Assembly (NCBI GenBank): GCA_947179485.1
Contig: OX359250.1
Span: 4,795,661-4,859,660, forward strand
Reading direction: 5' to 3'
DNA length: 64,000 nucleotides
Source: Allacma fusca
Taxonomy: Eukaryota > Arthropoda > Collembola > Symphypleona > Sminthuridae
A model generated the notes under the pieces. The model worked only from the letters and a program-made list of their open reading frames with translations. It had not been told where the DNA came from and searched no databases. The position numbers and the translations under genes are program-made. Shown here piece after piece: positions 52,934-64,000 of this stretch (positions within the stretch are counted from its first letter, which is position 1; each line of letters begins with the position of its first letter).

Positions 52934-54070
52934 ATGGAGGAACTTATTGCCAGAAGGAAGCAACTCAAAGAAGATACTGCTCGTGATTGGGACGTCGATA
53001 CTACTACTATGTATGATGAGCAAATTGATGCACTTCGTAGAGAATTCGATGTTCTTTATGATGACATCTTAGCTACGTGTACCACGGATGAGGAATCAAA
53101 TCATCAACGGCAGTATGACGAGAGTGCTGATAGATGCGATGAAGTGAAGCTAGCGCTCAAGAGAATTTTCAGAGGATTGCTGGGAGTTAGACAACCAGTT
53201 ACAAACAGAATTCAACCAAGAGATAAAAATGCTCGGAATGAGGTCACTACCAAATTAACGAAGCTTGATATTCCGAAATTCTCAGGGAATCTTTTGGAAT
53301 GGACTACATTCTACGATCTATTCAAATCGAATGTACACAATCATCCGTCACTAGATGGAGCTCAAAACTCCAATACTTGGTCAGATTACAGATGCCAATT
53401 ATGACGAAGCTTGGGCGACGTTACAGAAACGTTACCGAAATACTCGTGAGTTGGTGAGAACTCAATTAGTCAGATTCATGGAAATGCCGTGCATGAAGAC
53501 GGAATCTGGAGTTGAGTTGACATCGCTGGTAGCCATTGCAACATCCGTGAATAGAGCATTGAAGGCTCTTAATCGTCCTTTCAGTGATGAATGCGACCTT
53601 GCTATGTACGTCATTACACACAGACTGGATAACGAAACTCATAAATTATGGGAAGCTCACACTGGGCGTGAGAAAATGCCAAAGTTATCGGAATTACTCG
53701 ATTTTCTCGACGATCGTGCTGCTATCCTTAACTCAACTGAACTAGGCAAACAGAAGGTTCAGGTTAGCCAAATCAAGCCAAATAATGTCGTATATAACAA
53801 TAAGAAAACGGTTCATGCTCATCAAGTCTCTTCGTCAAAAACATGCTGTATATGTACAAATGAAAACCATGCAATTTACGCTTGCAAGAAGTTTTTAGAC
53901 ATGACCATCGTCGAATGAAGAGAAAAGGCAAAATTGCATGGACTTTGCTACAATTGTCTAGGCGTAGGTCATATAATCACCAAATGTACATCCGAGTCAA
54001 AGTGCAAGAAGTGTCAACAACGGCATCACACTCTTTTACACATTGATCAGTCTCAACCTACTGCAACTGT
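52934..54070 (+). pseudogene. BEL/Pao gag region
   Basis: It begins MEELIARRKQLKEDTARDWD, the usual start of BEL gag. A DUF1759-type stretch follows (IPKFSGNLLEWTTFYDLFKS, then HRLDNETHKLWE), then zinc knuckles (CCICTNENHAIYACKKF and CYNCLGVGHIITKC, with CKKCQQRHHTLLH). It encoded the capsid and nucleocapsid parts. Broken. Confidence 0.9.
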
Positions 54071-57000
54071 AGCTCCGAAATCAGGAACAGTGTCTGCGCA
54101 CATGTCAATCAATAATGCAAAAGAAAGTAGGACATTACTTTGCATGGCTTTAGTAAAGGTTACTGATGCGTTTGGTCGAGCATTAATAGATCCAGGTGCG
54201 GATGTAAGTTTTGTTTCCGAACGTTGCATACATCAGTTGGGGTTGAAGAGAAGACGGACTGCAGTTGATTTCTCTGGATTGGGCGATGCTATTTTTGGAA
54301 CTGCGCGTGGAGTTGTGAAAATGACTTTGCTATCACGATACGATTCCGATGTAAGGTTCGAAATTCAAGCATATATTTTGAAAAAACTAACTCAAATGCT
54401 TCCTAAATTACCATGTGAGAAGGAAGAAATAGCACATCTGAACATTGAGTTAGCTGACCCATATTTTCATCAACCTTGAGCAATAGACCTGTTGTTAGGT
54501 TGAGATATTTTCTTCAACTCTTTGAGAGGCGGAAGATTCACAGTTGGAGAAGATCGACCTGTAGAGACAGCTTTCGGTTGAATAGTAGGCGGTACTTGTC
54601 CTTCACAAGGATATGCATCGTCCGTATCGGTCAATTTTGCACGATGCAACTTAGATGCTTTACTTGAGCGATTCTGGTTGTTGGAAGAAATTCCTACGAA
54701 GCCTATTTATACCAGGTAGGGAAAGATTTGTGAGTGCATTTTTATAACAACAACTACAAGAGTTAGTAATTGACGGTTTGTGGTTGAATTGCCATTTAAA
54801 GAAGACGCTCAACAACTCGGTTCATCACGAGATGATGCTATGAAACGTTTGAAGCAGGTGGAACGACAACTGGAAAAAAGTCCTGAGTTGAAGAATCAAT
54901 ACGTAGAATTTATGTGTGAGTATTTAGTTTTAAATCATATGGAGCTGGTGCCGGAATCTAATCTAGCAAAATCTGATACTGAGACATGCTACCTTTCCCA
55001 CCATGCTATAATTAAGGAATCCAGTACTACCACCAAGTGTAGGGTAGTGTTCGATGCCTCAGCGAAAACTCGTACTGGGTACAGCCTTAACGAAGTTCTG
55101 ATGACGGGTCCCAAGTTGCAGGACGATCTTTTTGTCATTTTGGTCCGTTTCAGAACGTATATTGTGGCAATTACTGCTGACATCTGTAAGATGTTCCAGC
55201 AAATCTGGGTTTCTTCGAAACACCAAGATTACCAGCATATAGTGTGGAGATAAAATCCTAGTCAATCAATAAAAGACTATCGGCTCACAACGGTCACCTA
55301 TGGAACATCATGCGCTCGTACCTTTCCAAGCGCTGCTTGCAAAAATTAGCAGAAGATGGCGTCGATCAATTTACCAGAGCGAGTGAAGTTGCTAAAAGGG
55401 ACTTTTACATGGATGACCTGATGTCAGGTCATTTTGATGTCAATTCAGCCCGCACTCTTTAGATCCAGATGCTAGAGCTGATGAAGAGTGGTTGTATGCA
55501 ACTTCGTAAGTGGTCATCGAATTGTCCAGAATTATTGCAGGATTTACCACATTCCGAGAGGGAAACTCAGTTACCGTTTTGCATCGATGCAGACGATTCA
55601 ATTAAGACACTTGGTCTACATTGGATACCAGCTTTAGACCAATTTTGGTTTAAGGTAACTCTACCTCCTGTCCGAAACGTGGTGACAAAACGTACATTGT
55701 CATCGGACAGTGCAAGGACTTTTGATCCACTGGGAATTCTTGGCCCTGTCACAATTATATCAAAGTTACTTCTGCAATCGGCGTGGAACTTAAAATTAGG
55801 ATGGGATGAAGCTGTTCCTATAACTATTTCTCAAGACAGGAATCAGTACCGCGAGAATTTGCCATTTCTTGAATCGCTGAAAATTGATCGATGCATCAAA
55901 CCTTTTCATCAATGTACCTTTGAACTCATCGGTTTCAGCGATGCATCGGAACGTGCAATGGGAGCTGTGGTCTACATGAGATCAAAATATGAAAATGGAG
56001 ATTAGTGTGTACGTCTAGTTGCAGCGAAGACAAGACTAGCTCCACTGAAACAATTATCACTTCCCAAACTGGGACTAAATGGCGCTGTCATACTAATTCA
56101 GTTGATTCATGCCATTACTGATTCTTTTTTGTACCAACCCACAGCTATTCATGCATTTACAGACTCAACTGTAGTTCTGGCGTGGTTAGCAAAACATCCC
56201 CAGAAGTGGAACACTTTTGTAGCTAATCGTGTTGCTACAATTCAAGAAGCTCTTCCCTTTGAATCATGGCATCACGTGTCAGGAACGGACAATCCAGCCG
56301 ATTGTGCATCCAGAGGGATGAAACCAGAAGAACTCGCTCGGCATTCATTATGGTGGCGAGGTCCGTGTTGGCTTGCAGATCCTAACTACCAATTCATGAA
56401 ATGTGCTGTTCCAGTAGTTCTGGAGGGTGAGATGGCATTACTAGAAGCAAGATATGATGTCACTGCTCACCACATCACTCATGATCTTTCTATGATTTGC
56501 AGATTTTCTTCCTTAACGAAATTAATTCGAGTCACCGCTTACTTATACAGATTCTTGACTAATTGTAAGTTGGGCAAGCGTAACAAAGTTACTTCCTACC
56601 TAACCTCTGCAGAACTTCGGGCTGCTTTTATGAAATGGGTGATACAAGTTCAAGCTAATTAATTCAATGTTGTGTAGCAAAGAAACCATTATCAGTAAAA
56701 AAAGCCGAATTCGTAAACTGAGCCCATATGTTGATGAACACGGAATACTCCGTGTTGGGGGCAGACTACGGAATGCTAATATCTCAGAAAAGTGCAAACA
56801 TCTAATTCTGCTTCCACGCAATCATTGGCTCACGACTTTAATTATAAACCATGAGCATTTTAATATTTTGCGTGGTGGTGCTTAGCTTGTATTAGCTAGT
56901 ATCCAAAGAAGATTCTGGATCGCCAATGGACGAGATGTAGTTCGTCGCCAAATACATAAGCGCATCGTGTGCACTCGCTTTAAGGCCGACACTGCTAAGC

Positions 57001-57965
57001 AAATCATGAGCGATCTTCCCAATTTTCGTGTTAATCCTCAACGACCATTTATGAAAGCAGGAATTAATTAATCTGGTCCTTCCACACTGCGAGCTACTCG
57101 GCGCAAGGGAAATCGTCATTTTAAGGGCTGCATTGCATTATTTGTTTGTATGACGAAAAAAGCTGTGCATCTGGAAGTTGTAAGCGGTTTAACATCAAAT
57201 GAATTTGTATCGTGTTTGAAGCGCTTTACGTCTAGACGAGGGTTGCCCAGTGACCTGTATTCCGATTGTGGAAGAAATTTTGTTGGAGCTAATAAAGAGC
57301 TGAAGCAGTTGTGGAACTCAAAAGAATTCACTAATGATGTTGCGAACTTCATGGGTTCCAAACAAATTCATTGGCATTTTCAGCCTCCAGGGAGCCCACA
57401 CTTTGGGGGATTATGGGAATATGGAATCAAATCGTTAAAGCACCATATAGTGCGAGCCATGGGTTCCAGTATTTTCACCTATGATGATATGCATATAATC
57501 ACCTGCAAAATTGAAGCCTGTATGAATAGTCGCCCTTTGACTCAACTCTCTTCCGACCCAAATGATTTAGCAGCCCTTACTCCGGGACATTTTCTAATTG
57601 GCGATGCCTTGAACGCTATACCGGAGCAAAATCATACCACTGAACCAGAGTCCATTCTTACAAGATGGAAATTAATTCAGCGTGTAGTACAACAATTTTG
57701 CAAACGCTGGAGTTGGGAATATTTGAGCAATCTTCAGCAGAGACCCAAATGGTTATCGGAACGACCTACTCTTCAAGAAGGTGACTTGGTGTTACTAAAG
57801 GACGAGCGTTTTCCTCCACTTAAATGGAAGTTAGCCCGTATTATTGCTACTCATCCTGGAATTGATGGTTTTGTTCGAGTTTTTACCATCAAAACTATGG
57901 ATGGAACATTCAAGTGGCCGCTGACAAAGTTATGTCCACTACCAATTGATCCAGTTATCGATTGA
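54071..57965 (+). pseudogene. BEL/Pao pol region
   Basis: Order: aspartic protease (RALIDPGADVSFVSE), reverse transcriptase (TTTKCRVVFDASAKTRTG, DICKMFQQI, FYMDDLMSG), an A17-type/RNase H region (RTFDPLGILGPVTIISKLLL, ELIGFSDASERAMGAVVY, AFTDSTVVLAWL, WHHVSGTDNPADCASRGM), integrase (HLEVVSGLTSNEFVSCLKRF, LYSDCGRNFVGANKEL, PPGSPHFGGLWE) and the DUF5641-type end (RPKWLSERPTLQEGDLVLL). Broken several times. Confidence 0.9.
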
Positions 57966-57989
57966 AACTGTGTTTCAATGGGGGCAGAA

Positions 57990-58336
57990 TGGTGGATCCT
58001 AGACTACCATTATCTGTGAATGATTATTTGTTTATAACTATTGTTTCAATTGTGCACTTTGTAATTTAATTTTGGGGAAAAGGTTAATTCTAGAATGATG
58101 GCTGTTTAGAAGCTAGTATTTTCTAGCATATGACATGAAGGAAGAGAGAACTATCTTAGCATTCAGACAGCCAACAACAACTTACTCTTGTTCTTAGAAT
58201 AAAGGAATTATTATTGTTCTGTTACTTAATATTTATTCTTGTACTTCTACAAGTCAATAGATCCATTAATTGCACAGATTCATAATCAGCCGACATTACA
58301 TTACGTACATACACACCAACAATATAGGTACCAACA
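57990..58336 (+). repeat. BEL/Pao 3' LTR
   Basis: 347 bp, preceded by the purine tract and followed by ACCGG. Confidence 0.95.
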
Positions 58337-58341
58337 ACCGG

Positions 58342-59235
58342 TGTTGGAACATCCTTAAATAAGACAAAAATTAAACTATTTAATTCACTAGTAAGGTCAG
58401 TGATCTCATATGGTACCGAAGTTCGGAGCCTACGATACCTTGATATTTTAGACAATCTTCAGGTTTACTATCCTAAAAATCTCCTAAGATTACCAAGGAG
58501 AACTCCAAGCTATTTTATAAGGGCAGACTTTGATATGTCCTGTAAGAGTACATATTATAAAACACACAATGCGATTATGGTCTAAAATGCTAGACTCTCG
58601 TCAACCTTTACCAAATGCCTGTTACAATGATTTCTGGAATTCCAGTGAATCAATAGAATATAACGGCGTTTCAACTAAGAGACGAAATTGGGGAAACTAT
58701 AGATGACGAAATCTGGAGAAGTAGACGGATGTGTACTGCAAAGCAAAAAAATTTTTGAAGACTATGAAAGAAGATGTATAATTTAGACTTTGAAAAGATC
58801 AATCAGTCCACCTGCATTCCTCCTTACAAGTTTCTAAAAACTAGAATCCGGGCAGAAAACTACACTACCGCAGGACTCCAAATCAAAATAGCCATGATCA
58901 TTTGCAGAATACGCCTGAACAGCAAAAACATCTACATTAGGGGCAAAACTACCACCTCGACTAAAACATGCCACTTATTCCTTCCTGTGAAGACAATCTC
59001 ATGCACATAATATTAGATTGTAAAAACATGGAACTGGTCAGAACATCACTGTTGTGGTTTGATGCTAATGAGACACCCAGACACCCATGGTGGTATAATA
59101 ATGTTAAAGCAAACTCGAAATGCTTCTATAAAACTAGTAACAGCTCTGTGCTTCACAGGGAAAATTACATACTTGGAGAGGTGGATTGGAGTAGTGTGAG
59201 TGTAGAGGCTAAATGTCTTATTAGGAATCAACCCC
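58342..59235 (+). pseudogene. LINE ORF2, 3' part, right of the BEL insertion
   Basis: KIKLFNSLVRSVISYGTEV, then LQVYYPKNLLRLPRRTPSYF, continues the RT-downstream region as in the copy at 50365. Further on SCEDNLMHIILDCKNMELVR shows the C...HxxxxC motif near the ORF2 end. Frames change several times. A hAT-type MITE begins at 59236. Confidence 0.75.
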
Positions 59236-59622
59236 CAGGGGTCGGATTTTTGTAAATCTCCCTGGTAGATCATTTATGAATTTCCCTGCTGACTATTATC
59301 TCCCTGCTGGTAGGTACTCAACGATTTCAAAAATCCCTGCTGAAAAAAAGGTCAACGATTTTCAAAATCCCTGTTGGCAAAAAACCTTACAAGACGTGTA
59401 ATCCCTGCCAAATTAGGCCAATCAAGCCAAAAATCCCTGTTTGATTAACAAATTTCCCTGAAACACTTCAACAAATTTGAAAATCCCTGCCAAAAATAAG
59501 GTCAACGATTTTTAAAATCCCTGTTCATAAAAATAAATCCTTTCCCTTTGAGATTTTCCCTGCCAGAAATATTTTTTCCCTGGGAAGAATCTTCCCGTCT
59601 TCGTACAAAATTCCGACCCCTG
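59236..59622. mobile_element. hAT-type MITE (CAGGGGTCGG family), copy 3
   Basis: 387 bp, beginning CAGGGGTCGGATTTTTGTAA and ending in the inverted TACAAAATTCCGACCCCTG. The flanks TCAACCCC and TCAAGCCC match at 7 of 8. The interior repeats AATCCCTG and AAGGTCAACGATTTT as in the copy at 5802, with one extra internal unit of about 45 bp. Confidence 0.93.
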
Positions 59623-59711
59623 TCAAGCCCAGTCGTGGAGACCTAAATCTTGCGCGTGAAATTTTAATAGCCACAAACTCCATGCCTAGGTCATTAATTT
59701 ATAAGGATCAT

Positions 59712-60713
59712 CAGGGTTGCAAAATTGAAAGTGCCATGGCATTTTGGGCATTTTGGGCATATTCAGTCTAGGGCAGGCATTTTCGCCCCGATTTTTTCGA
59801 TTTGAGCTTTAGCTATCTACTAATATTTCATACTAAATCACAAAACAAATTAAAACAATTAAATAGATAATTTTATGAAAAACAAATTATTTTACATTTT
59901 ATATTATTAAGACCCCGTTCACATACGTGATGATGCATGCTTATAAGACTTCGCGAGCAAACATTATTGTAAAGATGCAACACAAAAATGTTTAAGACTG
60001 ACAAAAGTTCCATAGTTTAAACACTGGACATCAGCAAAAAGTAATTTTTGCACTGTAAAATTTTTAACTCCGAAAATTAGTGTTTTACTTGGAGCAATAA
60101 AATTTACTATAGAAGCTTCAAGTTTTGAAATATTCTACAACGGCAAGTTTGTATGTACTGAAGTTATAAAATCCAAAATTCATTACTAATGAAACTTCAT
60201 TTTTTATAGACATTTTTGTTGTATTCTTTTTACTATTATCAAAATTTGAATCATTCACTGGCAGTGTCCAAATCTTTCTTTTAAAACACGTGAAGCCTTT
60301 TTACATAATAAAGTTGAGTGTTTGCAACTTCTGAAAGCAAATGAATATTGCAAACTTTTTAAGAATATTTGAAATCTTCTCTTAGTCCATTTTTTAAACC
60401 ACGGGCAATAATGAATTAAGACAATTGGATTTCTCTTTGGAAAATCAACATTAAAACTTTCTTCAGACTGGATGGGCTTGAATATGTCATACAAACTCCC
60501 ATGTTAAAGCTGGAGGATCAATAATGGTCATAGTGTATATATGTTTCCAATGCTCATTTTCATGTTTTTGCCAAAATGCCGAATATGCCTGCCCAAAATG
60601 CCCAAAATGTCGGGCATTTTCAAAGTAAGGCATTTTTGGCGTTTTTGGCATTTTCAGGGCATTTTCAGGTGGGCAGGCATAAAACCCAGGACATTTTCAT
60701 TTTTTCAACCCTG
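59712..60713. mobile_element. hAT-type non-autonomous element, 1.0 kb (CAGGGTTG ends)
   Basis: The inverted ends CAGGGTTGCAAAATTGAAA and CAGGGTTGAAAAAATGAAA (complement) are flanked by a perfect 8-bp duplication AGGATCAT (59704-59711 and 60714-60721). Subterminal zones are packed with GGCATTTTGGGCAT words on the left and AATGCCCAAAATGCC words on the right. A 79-codon minus-strand ORF at 60255-60494 is not recognisable as transposase. Confidence 0.93.
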
Positions 60714-60832
60714 AGGATCATATAGCTACTTGGAAACACTTATCATGTCGATTGCATGTGAAAAAAAACAAAACAAATTACATTTAAAATACATTTTGTT
60801 GTAACTAAAAATACATATTGAAGTCCCTCAGT

Positions 60833-60854
60833 CTACTACTACTACTACTACTAC
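60833..60854. repeat. (CTA)n microsatellite
   Basis: Seven CTA units. Confidence 0.9.
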
Positions 60855-60879
60855 ATTGAAAGTCAGTCACTTTAAGAGA

Positions 60880-61640
60880 AAGTTCTATGCCCATTGCCCA
60901 TCTGGGTAAGATATATGGATAATATATTCTCAATTATTGATTCCAAATTGGCACATAGTAATCAATTAAATATGAAATTTACTTTTGAAGAGGAAAATGA
61001 AGATCAATTTCCGTTCTTAGACGTGTTAGTAATGAGATCCAATGATATGCTGAAAACTAAAGTATACAGGAAATCAGGTAGATATTTGAATTTTCAATCA
61101 TTTTATCGATGAAGTTGTTAATAATATGGACTATCAAAGAATGTCAAATTGAAAAACAATGATGGGTACCTATTCCTTTCATTTGCTCAGCTTCCAACAA
61201 TACCGCGAATCTCCTCTGCCGAACATTTAAATGGAAACCTGCATTTACTCCGGGTATCAATATTAAGAATTTTTTAAATACTGTTAAGGGCCACGGAGAG
61301 TCAAACATTGGAGGAATATGCCACAGATTCATGCAATGCTGCATACATTGGAGAAAAAAGACGTCCTCTAGCAGCCAGAATTAATGAACATAACACACAT
61401 GTGGAAAAAACAATTACAAGAAATCTGCTGTAGCTAACCATAAGCATAAAACGAAATTGAAACATCGGATTAAATGGGTAGATTCTAAATTTAGCTTAAA
61501 AGAACCTATACCATTTTGTCGAGTTTTTTGAAAAAAACTATTGCAATAAAAAAGAAAATAAACTGAAGTTATTTGTATATAGCCTGAACTGAAGATGAAC
61601 AAAGTTGTTGTTCAAAAGCTTGCTATTTATAATAAAGAAT
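60880..61640 (+). pseudogene. Penelope-like retroelement 3' end with GIY-YIG-like segment
   Basis: RYMDNIFSIIDS (RT YVDD-type box), then FTFEEENEDQFPFLDVLVMR and KVYRKSGRYLNFQS, form the end of the RT. Further on SCNAAYIGEKRRPLAARINE H is the GIY-YIG endonuclease core pattern (YIGxTxRPLxxRIxEH), followed by SAVANHKHKTKLKHRIKW. Frames shift between the parts and stops are present. It is a different copy from 22530-23925, which lacks this region. Confidence 0.8.
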
Positions 61641-61644
61641 TGAT

Positions 61645-64000
61645 TCCAATGAAACCAATTTAAATGTGGAAAATGTAGCTTATTTTGGGAAGCAGGAGGA
61701 AATTAGCCACCTGTAACTTGTTTTTAAAAACTTTAAAAGATAATTGCAGCCAAGTTTGGGAATTTACAGTTTCCTTACTGTTCTGTAATCAATCTGTAGC
61801 CAAGCAAAATGAAGATTGTAACTCGAAATCGTAGCTTGTGCTTAATAAATACATTTATGTGAATAATTATACACGTCCTTCTGTAAACATTTACTTAAAT
61901 TTATGTATGCACATGGTGACTGAAAGCATATTTCTCCCCTAGCCCATAGAAGGGACAACGGTAAAAAAAAGCATTCGATTCCCTCATTTTGTTAATTTTC
62001 TTTAAGATTTTAAAACATTTGTTCCATCCCCCGAGCTCTAAAACTCTCAACACAGATACAGCATTCAAGGAAATGGGGCACTGTCAGAATGTTTTTTGGA
62101 AAAGCAAACTTTGAAAGTTTAAATTTTTTACGTAGTAAAAGATTGAAGAGAAAAGTGAATCCAGCACCAGAAATGGTGCCGTATACATAGAAACCTAGAT
62201 AAGTTTTGTATAGATTGCTTTTTCCAAATGATAGTGTACGGCCAGGGTTAAAAGGGATGATTACAGTATCATAAATGCGGGCGAGCTTTGAAATGAAATA
62301 CCAACATCAATAACATCTTCGAGAAGATGTTAAGTGCTCAAGAGTGCAACTGTAGCTGGAGGCAAGTGTTTTTATTCATTTATTGCGATTGTGTGGGTTT
62401 TTTCTGTCAAGTTTATAGAAATAATCCAACACAGTCCACCTACACTTGAAATAAAAAAAATCTGCGCAGAACCCAAATTCGAACTTGACAAGGTTCAATG
62501 ATGATACAACTGAATAATTCTCAGTAAGAAACATTTATGTATGTGTGTATAAAGGCTGAGAGGGAGAATATAATTATAAGGTATACCTCTCATCCGCACG
62601 CTAACCCCAGATTTATTTTACCGGAGGGGGGGGGCTACTCAAAGGTTTAAATTCTGTACAACTGTGACAACATTTAATAAATTTGTATATTTTATAGAAG
62701 CAACTTCAAAACATTAGTTTACTGAAAGGCTGTAAAATGTATGTGGGATGGGATTTAACGCAACAATTTGTTCAGAACTGAGAAACGGTAATCATTGTTA
62801 ATACAAATTCATCAGATGTTCTTTGTCCAAACTGTTTGTGATCACCACGCAACAATACTGCAGTCTAGCTTTGGTCATGGTTGAGCGTAACTAGGTTTTA
62901 CTTGACCAATTTCTGGAAAAATTGTGCTTGGATGAGTTATTTGGAAGTGTGGTAGCACTTCGGATGTAGAGTCAGCATTGCTAATCTAATATGAAATTTT
63001 TCATTCGCATTCAGAAAATGTAGTGATGGTAATTGTTAAAAGGGTCCACATTTAAAATTTAAAATGTGTATTGTAAATGGAAACAAATTCTGCACAAAAG
63101 CATCCCCAGTACACTGAAAATGCGACATTGAGATTGTGAGTTGTTTCAAAGCGTTGTCATTACCAGATATTATTTTTTCTCATTCGAATCTTGGGTTGTC
63201 ACACCGCTGCGGGGACTTAGGCTAGTGAAATACAATAATTTGACAAAATTCCACAATATTTGTTACCATCCCTTGATTTGAAATTCCAACATCACAATCT
63301 CCCTCTCCAAATCTTGATTCCTTTCATTCCTGAGGCTCAATTTCTTTCTACTTTTAACAATGTTTCTCACAATTTTCAATGATGGAAGCTATGAGATAGC
63401 TCTGATTATGGGATAGAGGTCATTAAGCTTTGAACCAATAAGATACAAAATATTTTAAGGAAACAAATAGGTTTTGATTTTGAAAGCCTTAAAATATCCC
63501 AACTGACAAAAAATAAATGAAAATCGTCTGACCGCAATAGGCTAACAACAATAATGTTAGAAAATCTGCAGTAAACTTTAAGCTAAATGATATGTATTGG
63601 GCATATCCCCCTTATATGGACTGGTGAAGGGTGGAAAATGCTATGATTTTTCTTTTTTACAGTGTGTTATCATCAGTTCTCTCTTCCTAGCTTATATATG
63701 TGACAATGTTGCAAAATATGCTACCTACTATTGTCAAATAAATTCTTTTCAAGATTTTCAAAATTTTTCTTTCGTTGAGGTAGGTCGAGCATAGCAATTC
63801 AAATTGTCAAACTCTTACAGAAAAATCGGGATTTGTTAAGGATTTTAGCCAAAATGTTTTCCCAAATACCTTTTGACACTCTTTCAAATCAAATTTTATA
63901 GGCTTACCAATGAGCTATAGCATGTCCCTTCATTGAGAATTGTGACCGTAACCGGGTGAAACCAGATAATGTTATGGAGATTCAGTCTGAGGAGCAGAGT
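61645..64000. other. non-coding, nothing recognised
   Basis: 2.3 kb of AT-rich DNA with only short chance ORFs (one of 65 codons at 63597). No repeat ends, RNA genes or exons could be supported. Confidence 0.35.

Larger units (their letters stand above)
52505..58336 (+). mobile_element. BEL/Pao LTR retrotransposon, broken
   Basis: LTRs of 347 bp (52505-52851 and 57990-58336) begin TGGTGGATCC and end GGTACCAACA. They differ at about seven positions (near 2%). The 5-bp duplication ACCGG is perfect (52500-52504 and 58337-58341). A primer-site-like TGGTCCTTC follows the left LTR, and a purine run (GGGGGCAGAA) precedes the right one. Gag and pol are recognisable throughout, with roughly half a dozen or more breaks. 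It inserted into an older LINE. Moderately young. Confidence 0.95.

Overview
The window is from an AT-rich invertebrate animal genome, plausibly an arthropod, but the sequence does not fix the species. The evidence is short spliced introns of about 60-110 bp with GT/AG ends, and a repeat complement of hAT, Tc1/pogo-like, Penelope-like, LINE, BEL/Pao, Ty3 and Polinton relics. There is no operon, no rRNA or tRNA gene and no CRISPR array. Nearly everything that can be recognised is mobile DNA. The only likely host genes are a few exons on the minus strand at 0.3-2.2 kb and two small spliced genes with SAM or SAM-like domains at 18.9-19.2 and 26.5-27.0 kb.

Layout. 0-2.3 kb: exons of an unidentified membrane-type gene (minus) with a tandem repeat of about 167 bp, three copies. 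2.34-7.57 kb: a hAT transposon with about 13 exons and a perfect 8-bp target duplication; one intron holds a hAT-type MITE, which itself holds a second hAT-type MITE. 7.8-14.6 kb: a Polinton fossil (small protein, integrase, PolB) interrupted at 9.74-13.20 kb by a DNA transposon with a DUF7869-like transposase. 14.7-18.2 kb: a spliced DUF4806-type gene plus a second ORF, between inverted repeats. 18.9-28.7 kb: two small spliced genes, a hAT relic, two pogo-like TIR elements, a Penelope-like relic, LINE tails and a MITE.

28.7-47.1 kb is a four-level nest. A Ty3-type element on the minus strand (B) carries in its third ORF a non-autonomous hAT (29609-39619, target duplication CCTCGAGG). That hAT carries a 673-bp MITE with five direct and five inverted subterminal repeats (29981-30653). 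A very young Ty3-type element (A, 30658-39095; its two 673-bp LTRs differ at one base by eye) sits at the right edge of that MITE.

47.1-64 kb: gene-poor DNA, two LINE copies of one family, and a BEL/Pao element (52505-58336, LTRs about 2% apart, target duplication ACCGG) inside the second LINE. These are followed by another copy of the CAGGGGTCGG hAT MITE, a 1-kb hAT-type element and a Penelope-like 3' end with a GIY-YIG-like segment. The last 2.3 kb show nothing recognisable.

The most interesting lead is a possible transposon group defined by CGTTGG termini, apparent 4-bp target duplications and arrays of subterminal repeats. It links the DUF7869-like transposon at 9.74 kb with the 5+5-repeat MITE at 29.98 kb. 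A second lead is the TIR-flanked DUF4806 gene whose stop codon is followed two bases later by the ATG of an acidic, serine-rich ORF. All domain calls were made by eye from sequence motifs; no database search was run.
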